Below are positions 45,545-55,445 of a DNA stretch of 64,000 nucleotides, one piece after another. The notes beneath the pieces were generated by a model. It had not been told where the DNA came from. It did no database searches and saw only the letters and a program-made list of their open reading frames with translations. The stretch is from Neoscytalidium dimidiatum (Eukaryota > Ascomycota > Dothideomycetes > Botryosphaeriales > Botryosphaeriaceae). Made by a program: the position numbers and the translations under genes. Position 1 is the stretch's first letter, and every line of letters starts with the position of its first letter. The stretch covers positions 3,844,001 to 3,908,000 of the forward strand of contig CM074699.1 in assembly GCA_037367355.1 (NCBI GenBank), read 5' to 3'.

Positions 45545-48500
45545 GTTCCTCGCAGTTAAGGTAAGAGATTGGTTCCCATGAGGGTTCCCACGGGTTCCCG
45601 GCGGGATCCACTCCTTCCCATTTGATGAGGTACTTGAATTGACCGTCGATCCAGTCTCCATCCAGGATTTTCTCTACGTTCCATTCTTTGTCTGCGTCAT
45701 CGGGGTGTATTTCAAGTTCTGGGTCAGGTTCGGCGTTGCTGTGTGCGGTTCAAGTAACGAGATGTGGAAAACTGGGTGTATTCCCACTTGTTCTGGCAAT
45801 TTGAGTTTAAAGGAAACAGGTGAAAGTTCTTTCTCAATTTGGTAGGGTCCGATTTTCTTGTGGTCCAATTTGTCGTTCGATCGTGTTGTTTTGATGTTTT
45901 TTCTGAGGAGCCAGACTTTATCCCCCTCCTTTAGGGGCGGCGACGCCTGGCGCCGTCTGTCGTAGTACATGGCCATTCGGTATGCGGTGAATTTGATGTC
46001 TCGGGCCAGTTCCTGGTGTAGCTCGCGTAACTGGTCTGCTCTGAGCATAGCTTTTTGGGCGAGTACTTCGCAGATCTGGGGTTCTCCGAAGGCGGTGGGG
46101 TCGAATCCGTAGTTGGCGTAGAAAGGCGTGGTTTGTGTGGCTTCCGTTGATGTGCTGTTGTACGCGTATTGGGCTAGTGGCAGGAGTTCGACCCAGTTGT
46201 TTTGCCTGTAATTCAGGTAGAATCTTAGGTACTGTTCTAGCGTTTGGTTGGTTCGTTCCGTTTGTCCATCGGTTTGCGGGTGTGCCGTTGTTGACATCTT
46301 GTGTTTAGTTCCTAACTTGTGGACCAAGGTTTGCCAGAACTTAGCTCTGAATCGTGGGTCTCGGTCCGTGATTAGTTCCTTGGGCATCCCGTGGTGGGCG
46401 AAGACATATCTGAGGAAGAGGTAGGCGCAGCCTTCTGCTCCGATTTTTGTTGCAAGGGATGAAGTTTGCCCATTTTGTCAAACGGTCGACAATGACCAGG
46501 ATGGCGTTGTGTCGCGCTTTAGTCACAGGGTCTACTGAATTTGGCAGGTCGGTGATAAAATCCATTGTGACCGATTCCCAGGGTTTGGTTGGTGTTGTGA
46601 TGAGCTGTAGTTGTCCGTATGGTGCATGTCGTGCCACCTTGTTTTTTGCGCATTCGTCACATTCCTGGATGACTTTCTCTACTACTTTCCTCATTCGGGA
46701 AAGTAGAAGTGTCTTAAGCCGTTCCAAGGTTCTTGTCATTCCTGGGTGTCCGTGAACTGCGGACTCGTGGTATTCCTTTGTCAGCCGTTTGCGCAGAGGT
46801 GTGGGTACGTAGATTTTTCCGCGGAATAGTATGTTGCCTCTATGGTCTTGGACTAGGTCGGGGTCGTCATGTTCGGGGGTGCCTATTCGTTGAAGCAGTT
46901 CTTGGGATAGCGGATCATTGTTATATTTTCCTTGGATGATTTGTTCCCAAGTGGCGGTGTCATCTTCTTCCTCGTTTACTGCCTCTTCCGTGGTTTCTTC
47001 AAGTGTTGGTATGGGTTCCTCGTCCTGCGGTTCCTCTTCGTCCTCCGGCTCCTGCTCTGGTGTTGGGTTTCGTGGAGGTTCGTCGTCGTCGATGGGGCTC
47101 CTAGCCTTATGATGGGTGCCAGTATTCGTTCTTCCCAGGGTGCGTCGGATTCTTCAATGATTCGGGGCGGTTGGGGCCTAACGTGCCGTCGTCATTTTGT
47201 CGTAGTACTGCTGGTGATAGTTCTGGCTTTCCTTCCACGTGGTCGGCTCTGCGGCTAAGTGCGTCGGCCTTGCCGTTTTCACTTCCCCGCGAGTGGATCT
47301 TGAAGTAGAAGGGGGCGAGTTGTTCTGCCCATCGTACTTGTCTTCTGTTTAACACCTTGGTGGTTGTGAAGTATCCCAGGTTCTTGTGATCCGAGTATAC
47401 CGTGATTTCGTAGTTAGCTCCCTCAAGGTAGTGTCGCCATTCCTTGAACGCTGTGACGATCGCAAGCAGTTCTTTGTCGTGTATCTCGTAATTGAGCTCG
47501 GCGGGTGACATTTTGCGAGAGTAATACGCGATAGGGTGTAATCTTCCCTCGTCGTCTGGCTGGCTGAGGGTAGCGCCAATGGCATAGTCGGATGCGTCAG
47601 TTTCGAGGTAGAGTGGCTTGTCAGGATCGAACATGAGGAGTACCGGCGCTTCTACGAAGGCCCTTTGAGTTGATCAAACGCCTCTTGTTGGGGTGCTTCC
47701 CAGGTGAAAGGGTATTTTTCGGGTGAGTCGGATTAGGGTTCGGCTACATGCGAGTATCGTTTGATGAATCGTCGGTAGAAGTTGGCAAACCCTAAAAAGG
47801 CTTGTACTTCTTTGACGTTCCTTGGTTCTGGCCACTTCAGGATGTCTTCCACCTTTTTTGGGTCCATGACTATTTTTCCTGGTTCGATGATAAAGCCTAG
47901 GAATTCTACCCTTTGGGCATGGAAGGTACATTTTTCTGGTTTGACGGAGAGGTTGTATTCGAGTAGTTTCTGGAGGACTTTGGATACATGTTCCTTGTGT
48001 TCTTCAAGGGTTTCTGAGTAGATCAGGATGTCGTCGAGGTAGGCTGTGCAGAATCGGTCCAGATATTCTCGTAGGACGTGGTTGAGGGCTTGGAATGTGG
48101 CAGGGCGTTGGTAAGTCGAAAGGCATTACCAAGTACTCGTACAAACCGTATCGAGTTCTGAATGCGGTTTTCCATTCATGTCCTTCCTTGATTCGGATAA
48201 GGTGGTACCCATCCCGCAGGTCTAACTTGGTGAAGAATCGTGCCCCGGAGAGGCGATCCCTAGTTCATCGATGCGGGGTGAGGGTAGCGGTCTTTGATGG
48301 TAATGTCGTTCAGGGATCGGTAATCCACACAGAGGCGTAACTTGCCTCCGGGCTTTGGTACGAAGAGGACGGGGAATCCTGCTGAGGATTGAGAGGGTCG
48401 GATGTATCCTTCTTCAGTAGTAAGTCCAAGTGTTCCCTCATTGCTTGTAACTCCTTTTCCGACATTGGATATAGGGGTCCAAATCGGGGTTCAGTGCCTG

Positions 48501-49410
48501 GTTTCAAGTTGATCTCGTGGTCCCATGGTCTGTGTTCCGGTAGTGCGTCTTCGATCTTTTCTCTGAAAATTTCCTTGAACCGGTGGTATTCCTTAGGAAC
48601 GCCATCAAGGTACTGTTCGTGTATCCTGGTGGGGTCATCTCCTCCCACGGGTGTCGGGTAGTCTGGTTTTTCTCGTCTGGTGGCACTAATCTGTCGGGTT
48701 CTTTCTTTGTTTGTAGTGGTGGGGCGATACCACATCATTCCAATTGCTTGCCCCTTCTTTCGGGTCCTTTCCAGCGCAGCTTTCGAAATTAGGCTTACGT
48801 GGGTAATCGGTTCGGCTATGGTGCGTGGTTTCCATTCTGGTTCTTGGTTTCGTTCTCTGGACTTGAGGGTAATTCCTCCATTGTCCCAATCGTATTGTAT
48901 TTTCCATTTCTTCTGCCAAGGGATGCCGAGAATGACATCATACTTGGGGATCTTGGTAACGTCTAGACAGATACGTTCCCTGTGGTTTTTGTATTCGAGG
49001 TCAGTTTCGGGGTTTCGATGATTACCTTTCCATCTCCAAAGGAGCTGGGGATCCATCAACAGTTCTCAGCTGATATGGTTGGTCCTTTTCTCTGGGTTTT
49101 AGGTTGGCTTTTTCTGCAAATCGGTTTGAGACGTAGTTCCTTGTGATGCGGAGTCGATGAGGGTGAGCGCTCGGCGTCCATTGATTTTTGTCACGACAAC
49201 CCAGTGGTTCCCGTATTCTGCGGAGTCTCCTTTGCTTTCTGGTGGGTGTCCTGTGGTTTTTCCGGTCGATGCTGCTATGGTCCTGTGGGGCGGGGCCTCG
49301 CCTGCTGTAGCCCCAGTTCAGTAGGCGTTTCTAGTTTTTGGGTGGTACCCGCTGATGTTCTTAGCTTCCTGGTGAATGGGGAGGCTTCGATGCTACAAGT
49401 GGACCAGTGG
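44769..49410 (-). pseudogene. Chromovirus pol: protease, RT, RNase H, integrase, chromodomain (frame-broken)
   Basis: Minus-strand order. Protease with a LIDS active-site box near 49150-49160. RT region from [20 protein letters not shown] (about 48450) through the YLDDILIYS catalytic box (near 48020). RNase H from [18 protein letters not shown] (47634) with ELLAIV and ALSRRAD. Integrase with the zinc-binding Cys pair CDECAKNK, VTMDFITDLP and the DRDPRF and GQTERTNQTLEQYL core blocks. Chromodomain with YLIKWEG and the paired PWEPSWEP near 45580-45640. At least seven frameshifts separate these blocks, usually one base in a homopolymer, so no full polyprotein is encoded as given. The frame runs on for about 265 codons past the chromodomain to 44769, but that tail overlaps the antisense gene and may not be real. 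Confidence 0.85.
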
Positions 49411-49416
49411 ATGGTG

Positions 49417-50524
49417 TCATGGTTGGGGTCTCCGGTCGTCCTTCAGTAGCCGAGGTGGTTTTCTTGTCGTTGGTTCGCTGGTTGCTGGTTCGTTTGTCTG
49501 GGCAGTTTCTGCTGATATGTCCGTGCTTTCCACAGTGGAAGCAAAGACCCTTTCACGCCGTCGCTGTTCTTCCTCCGGCGCCAGCCGAGGTTTTCGTCGT
49601 TGGTTGGCATCTAAGTCCATGGGGTCCCCGGGTAGGTTGTTTCGAGGTTGCGCGGTGTTGGCCGAGTATCGGGTTTGGCCTGTCTCTTGTCTGAAATTGA
49701 ACAGTTGTTGGTCGACTCGGATGGCCGTGTCGATGGTCTCGCTAAGGTCCTTGGGTAATCCGGTGCGGGCGAATTCGGCCTTCACATTGTGCTTTAGGCC
49801 CTTGTAGAAGATGTATTTGAGGGATTGGTCGTTCCAATTGAGGTAGGAGGCGAGCATGCGGAATTCCGTGACATATTCCGAGACTGATCGGGTTTGTCGG
49901 AGGTCCTGAATTCGAAGGGCGGCCTCCTGCTCCTCGTTCTTGCTACCAAAGGCTTGTCTGATTGCGTCGGCGAAGCGATTGTAGTTGGCGAACAGGCTAC
50001 TGGTTTCCGTACGTGGGATGGCCGAGCGGAAATCCTTTCGATAGGTTCGAACCACCGTGCTGCGTTACCTCGGAGGTAGGTTCCTGCAAAGCGGACCCTT
50101 TCTCATCGTCCTTGAATGATGCTTTGTAGAATTCGAAGTAATTCTCTAGTTGGGCCAGGAAGTCGTTGAGCTTACGCCGATCCCCATCGTAGGTGTCGGG
50201 GTCTTGATCTTTAGTTTGGTGTTGTGGGGTCGATTCTGATGTCGCGGGGGTGGCTGGGGTGGAGGGCCGCATAGTACGGTTGACAGTAAAGGCTTGTCCT
50301 CGAATGAAGTACTCCAGAAGGACTTGGCCGCAGTCCTCACTGGCGTTCTCTGGTACTCTGGGTCCGTTGATTGCTCGACTCAAGGAGGCTATGCCCGAGG
50401 AATATGCTTCCGAAATGAGCAGCCTCATGTTAAGAGCTGGGTTTCCAGGGATCAAGGGACGGATTGACTGAAGCTGTTCCTCCTCCGTCGGAAGGTTGTT
50501 CCTGATTTCGGTCCAGGATGTCAT
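49417..50524 (-). pseudogene. Chromovirus gag with CCHC zinc knuckle (frame-broken)
   Basis: Starts at ATG 50524 (MTSWTEIRNNLPTEEEQ). Capsid-like blocks: DGDRRKLNDFLAQLENYF, GNAARWFEPY, FRMLASYLNWNDQSLKYIF. A nucleocapsid knuckle C-x2-C-x4-H-x4-C (CFHCGKHGHISRNC) is encoded at about 49500-49545 but in a different frame from the capsid part. Two or three one-base slips in homopolymers separate the pieces. Confidence 0.85.
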
Positions 50525-50579
50525 GGTTAGTAGTTTTCAGGGTGGGGTTACCTCCGGTGCCTAAGAAAGGTGGTCAAAG

Positions 50580-50963
50580 TGTTACGCCGGGACTCTTTCT
50601 GGGGGAGTCGAGGCGCGTCGTCAGGCAGCTTGGGCTTTCTAGGGGCCAATACAGTGGTAGGCAGGGGAGGTTCGTACAATAGTAGGGTAGGAATCAATTG
50701 ACAAGTTGACCACGGGGGTCCTATCTACTGTGAACGAGTGTGCTCTATATACTGTAGGAGATGGTGGGTGTGACCGCTGGCCGTGACCGCGGTGGTTCTG
50801 GTGGTCAGGTTGAGTGGTCAGGCCTTGGCATTGTGACCGCGGTGTTGTTGCTGAGTCATCGGGGTGGCCACGGGCGTCTTGTATCTTGGCTGTGTTGTGT
50901 TGGTGGGTCCGATTTCCTCCAGCTCAGCACTTCCTCTCCTTCCCTTCTTGCTGCGCCGTAACA
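50580..50963 (-). repeat. LTR (5' LTR of the minus-strand element)
   Basis: 384 bp, same sequence as 44293-44676 by eye. Immediately inside it (50579 downwards) there is no TGG-type tRNA primer site; the sequence starts CTTTGACCACC on the minus strand, and a near-complement (GTGGTCAA) occurs within the LTR, so self-priming is a possibility. Confidence 0.95.
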
Positions 50964-50968
50964 TAACG
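50964..50968. repeat. Target-site duplication TAACG, right copy
   Basis: Matches 44288-44292. Confidence 0.95.
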
Positions 50969-53819
50969 CCTCGCGTTAGTTTAAAAGAAGATCTATTAAG
51001 AAGAGCTAAAGAGTCGAATCTTTTAGCCGAAATATTCGACGCTAAAAACGAGCCTAATTACGAGCCTACTAGTAAACTTATATTCTTAAGCGTAGAAGAT
51101 TTAAGTAACTCTAAACTACTAGCTTATCTATTAAATCTAACCGCTAATAAAATAGAATTTACCGTTTATTTCGACGAAATACACTTATTTTTACTCGAAG
51201 AGGATTTTAGATTCTACTTAAAAGAGGTATCTAAAATAGTAGAATATACTAAACAACTAGTTTTTTTAACGGCTACTCTACCTACTAAATTACTCGATTT
51301 ACTAGAGCTTAAATTTAATTTAACGTCTAATAAAATTATTAGAGGTAGTACTACGCGTACTAACGTTAGTTATAATCTAATAGATAGTACGGGTAAAAAT
51401 AAACTAGATTTAATAAAAGAGTTATTAAATAAGCTCTACGATAGCTTAGAAAACGACGAAAAAATTATAATCTTTTACTCTACTACTAAAGAAGTAATTA
51501 AGATTAGTAAAGAATTAAATATTATACCGTACTATAGTAATTTAGAAAATAAAGAGAAGAATTTAGACTTATTTTTAAATAACGACGACTATAAAGCTAT
51601 AGTAACTACTAACGCTTTAAGCGTCGGTATAGATAAATCTAATATAAGATATTCTATATACGGTAGTATATTTAACTACTATATATTAGCTAGTTTAATT
51701 AATATAGAGTAAGAAATCGGCCGTATAGGCCGAGATAATAAGTATAGCGAGTCGTTTATTATAGAAGACTTTAATAAAATAGAATATAAAGAGATAGACT
51801 CTAATATAACCGACGATTATAATAAACGGCTAGAAAACTTTAAAATAGAAGACTATAATAAAGTAGCAGATCTATTTAAAGAGAAAACGTGTTTAAGACG
51901 TATAATAGAGGCTTATTTTAATAATAAATACGTAAATAATTATTCTATTAGCGTAGCTAAGTGTTATTTATATAAAAATAGAGAAGAAAATATAATCTTA
52001 ACGGTTAATAAAGAGATAAATAGAGATAATAATAATAAAAGCGGACTTTATAAACTATTAAATAAAGTAGAATACCTTAAAAATTATTGTTATTATTGTT
52101 TATTATTTAAAGGCTACGAAAATAGCATTAATCACACGATTTTTACGTGTAAAATAGACGAAAATAGAGTTTATTTTAGTAAAATTAAAGAGCTAGAGCG
52201 CGAGATTAAGCGTAATAAATTATTAGCTAAAGGTAGCTACTATTTTAGATGTTTTTTACCGAGTAAAATATGTTATAATCGAGATAATTATAATACTCCG
52301 TATAGTAACGAAAACGTAGTACTCGGTTTAAATATATTAGCTATTTCTCTTTATAATAAAGATATATTAGCTAATAAAGAGTTAAATAATAACGTAGATA
52401 AGAATAATCTAAGCGATTTTAACTACGTAGCTAAAATAATAGCTAAAAAGATAGAATTCTATAATATAGACGCTATAAGAGCTATTAAGATAATAGAAGA
52501 TATAGATTTAAATAGACTAGAAGATTTAAAAATAGATACTAATTTAGAAGATAATAATAGTACTAGTAGCGAAGACGACGAAGATAATAGCGAAAGACGA
52601 GGATAATAGCGAAGACGACGAGGATAATAGCGAAGACGACGAGAATAATAGCGAAGATAACGAAGATATTAATATAAATATAAATAATAGTAAATCTTTA
52701 AGCTCTAGTATAGAGGATTTAAACTATAACGTTTATAACTTTAAAAATACTTCTACTACTAGTAGTAGTATTAAAGAGAATTTGAATAAAGTATTTAATT
52801 CGACTATAGCTCCGTCTATTATAAATAGCGAAGAGATTAGAAATAATAAAAGTTTAAAATCTAATATAAAAGATAACGAAAATAAAAAATTAGATATAAA
52901 TAAAGAGAAAGAGATAAGTAAAGATTTTTATTTAGATATAGATACTTATAATTTATTACCGAGTTCTATAGAGGTTTTAAATTTAGAATCTAGTATTAAT
53001 AACTCTAACGAGTTAAATATAAACGAAGATAAAAATAGCTCAGTAACTATTCTATAGATTTAGATCTAAAGATTTAGAGAATCTTAACGTAATAGTAGAT
53101 AAAGAAGAAGATAAGTATAAAAAAACGTTAAAAGAGAAGGAATTTAATAGAGAAATAATAAAATTATTTGATCTATTAGAATCTAAACTAGATTATATAG
53201 TTAAAGACTGTTTATTATATCGATTAAATAAGAACTCTAATTATTATATAAAACCGCACTTTACTTTAAAGTGTAACGTATATATAAAAGAATTAGAAGA
53301 GTATTCTAATAGTTTAAAAGAAGCTAATAGGCTTTATAATAAAACGTTCGGTAAAACGTCTAATTTAGACTTAATATCGTCTACGAAAAATTTAGAAATA
53401 TGTACGGATTGTTTTTTACCCGTATATATATGCTTAAATTATAGATCTTACTTTACTAGTAAGCCGACTAAGTGTTTAATAGGGTTAAACTTATTAATTT
53501 TATTAATTACGCTTTATAAACGTCGTTTAAGTAGCGTTATATCTAGCTATTTATATCTAGATTTTTACGTTAAAAATACCTCTATATTTCTTAATTATTT
53601 AAGTAATAAATTAAGTAATAAATATCTCTATAATAATATTATAGAAGGTAGTAATAGTCTAAAGATCTTATTAGACGTAGAGTTAGATACTATAAGAGAA
53701 TTACTAGAATTAAAAGACGGTTCTAACGAGTTATAAAAGACTTATTTAGTTTATATAAAATAGAGTAGTTAGATTAGAGTATGAAGATATTAAAGTTAAG
53801 ATTTAAGTCGGTTATAAAC

Positions 53820-54243
53820 GTTAGTTAAAGCGGCTATTTTAAGAGTTCGATCTTTAGCGGGCCCTAAAGTTAACGACGGGGGCCCTAATAAATACGTTTA
53901 GATAGTCTAAAACGCGTCTCTTAACGCGTAGAAAAAAGTGGCTTATTTAGATTTTTATATTAGTGGCGTTTAGAACGGCTATTTTAGTAGCCCGAATCTT
54001 TAGCGGGCCCTAAAGTTAACGACGGGGGCCCTAATAAATACGTTTAGATAGTCTAAAACGCGTCTCTTAACGCGTAGAAAAAAGTGGCTTATTTAGATTT
54101 TTATATTAGTGGCGTTTAGAACGGCTATTTTAGTGGCTAGAATCTTTAGCGGGCCCTAAAGTTAACGACGGGGGCCCTAATAACTACGTTTAGATAGTCT
54201 AAAACGCGTCTCTTAACGCGTAGAAAAAAGTAGCTTATTTAGA
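53820..54243. repeat. Satellite array (about 146-bp unit), near-identical copies
   Basis: Anchors at 53857, 54003 and 54149. The first two units differ by only a few bases in one short stretch, much closer to each other than units of the left array, yet they already carry the RIP changes. Confidence 0.88.
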
Positions 54244-54253
54244 ATTTTTATAT

Positions 54254-54778
54254 AGGAAATACTAAAGACCGAATAGATAGAGACTATTCTAGGGAAGAGA
54301 CGTAAGGTAAAAGGTAAAGGACTAAAAGAAAGGTATATAACTAGGTAAATCGGTAAGATATCTTACGAATAATACTATAAATGCTAAATAGTATAAGTAA
54401 CATTATTTCCTTTTATGTTAAAATTAACTTTTTAGCTAGATAACCTTCCCCTTTAGGAAATACCTATATGGGAGGTCACGGGTTCAATTCTAAGTAGGGA
54501 AGAAAAAGATTTTCTTTTATTATTTCTTTATTATTACTAACTTTTCTATAATCGAATTTTATTTATTTTTCCGTATACCGGGAGGGTTAGGTCCCTAAGC
54601 GAGATACGAGGCACTCTTAAAAGAATAAACTGAAAAGATATCTAGAAACACGGTATAAACGTAGTAAATACGTAAATACTCGTAGATAGGACCGCGGCCT
54701 AGCCGCCGTCTCTAATAGTCTAAGACTCTAGAAGAACGTTAAACTAAATAAATAAATAAAAATAATAAAAATAAATAG
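54254..54778. mobile_element. SINE-like insertion in the satellite
   Basis: The distance between adjacent satellite anchors (54149 and 54832) exceeds the repeat period by about 536 bp. The extra segment contains a Pol III B-box-like GGTTCAATTC (54481-54490), ends in an A-rich tail (AAATAAATAAATAAAAATAA, from 54746), and is flanked by near-identical ATTTTTATAT (54244) and ATTTTTTATAT (54779), as a target duplication would be. No A box or complete tRNA is clear. Confidence 0.5.
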
Positions 54779-55250
54779 ATTTTTTATATTAGTAGTAGTA
54801 GAAACGGCTATTTTAGTAGCTAGAATCTTTAGCGGGCTCTAAAGTCGATAACGAGGGCCCTAATAAATACGTTTTAATATTCTAAAATACGTTTCTAAAC
54901 GCGTAGAAAAAAGTGGTCTATTTAGATTTTTTATACTAGTAGCGGTTAGAACGGCTATTTTATTAGCTAGAATCTTTAATGGGCTCTAAAGTCGATAACG
55001 GGGCCCTAATAACTACGTTTTAATATTTTAAAATACGTTACTAAACGCGTAGAAAAAGATAGCCTATTTAGATTTTTTATAATAGTAGCGGTTAGAACGG
55101 CTATTTTAGTAGTTAAAATCTTTGTAGACTATAAACTCTATAATAAAAGCTCTAATAAATACGTCTAAATATTTTAAAATAGATTTTAAAGTATAAAAAA
55201 AAGATAGTCTATTTAAATTTCTCTTAGTAGTAGTAAAAACGACTATTCTA
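54779..55250. repeat. Satellite array (about 147-bp unit), continuation
   Basis: Anchors near 54832, 54979 and 55125; the last unit decays into unrelated AT-rich sequence before gene B. Confidence 0.85.
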
Positions 55251-55445
55251 ATAGTTAAAAATTAAAGTAAATTAAATATTAGTTAGTTATTATAATTAAA
55301 GTAACGTTAGTTAAAAAATATTTAATTTATTCTATCTAAAATCTATTTTAATAACGCCTAAGAAATCTATATAAAATTCTAATCTATTAATAATCTAAGT
55401 TAGTTATTATTCTCCTTAGTATTTAATTAGTTAGACTACTTACTC

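Larger units (their letters stand above)
44293..50963 (-). mobile_element. Chromovirus (Ty3/gypsy LTR retrotransposon), 6671 bp, read on the minus strand
   Basis: Two 384-bp LTRs that I see as identical flank an internal region with, in minus-strand order, gag with a zinc knuckle, protease, reverse transcriptase, RNase H, integrase and chromodomain. LTR ends are TGTTACG...CGTAACA, a 7-bp inverted repeat. A polypurine tract (AGAAGGGGGATAG) adjoins the LTR at 44677-44690, confirming minus orientation. A 5-bp target duplication (TAACG) is present. CpA and TpG are abundant, so the element carries no RIP although everything around it is saturated. Gag and pol frames are interrupted by many single-base differences in short homopolymers. 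It is inserted in the helicase gene. Confidence 0.95.
41066..53736 (+). pseudogene. RecQ/TLH-like helicase gene, RIP-eroded and split by a retrotransposon
   Basis: Two parts, 41066-44287 and 50969-53736, form one frame once the retroelement and one TAACG copy are ignored. In order: a zinc-finger-like segment (Cys at 41152, His at about 41197 and 41218); a GSPL..TEV...YRYL region resembling tyrosine-recombinase-like or TLH N-terminal domains; an acidic 21-bp repeat (43960-44040); Walker A GTSSGKS (44215-44235); motif Ia spanning the insertion; DEIH (51173-51184); LTATLP (51266-51283); NALSVGID; and GRIGRD, with its preceding Gln now TAA (51710-51712). After the helicase come CxxC (52088-52099), His 52133 and Cys 52148, then RCFLPSKIC and a related ICTDCFLPVYIC. 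No ATG survives at the start; several stops sit at expected Trp codons (about 41872-41880) and one frameshift lies near 41973. Telomere-linked helicases are the nearest known group. Confidence 0.78.
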
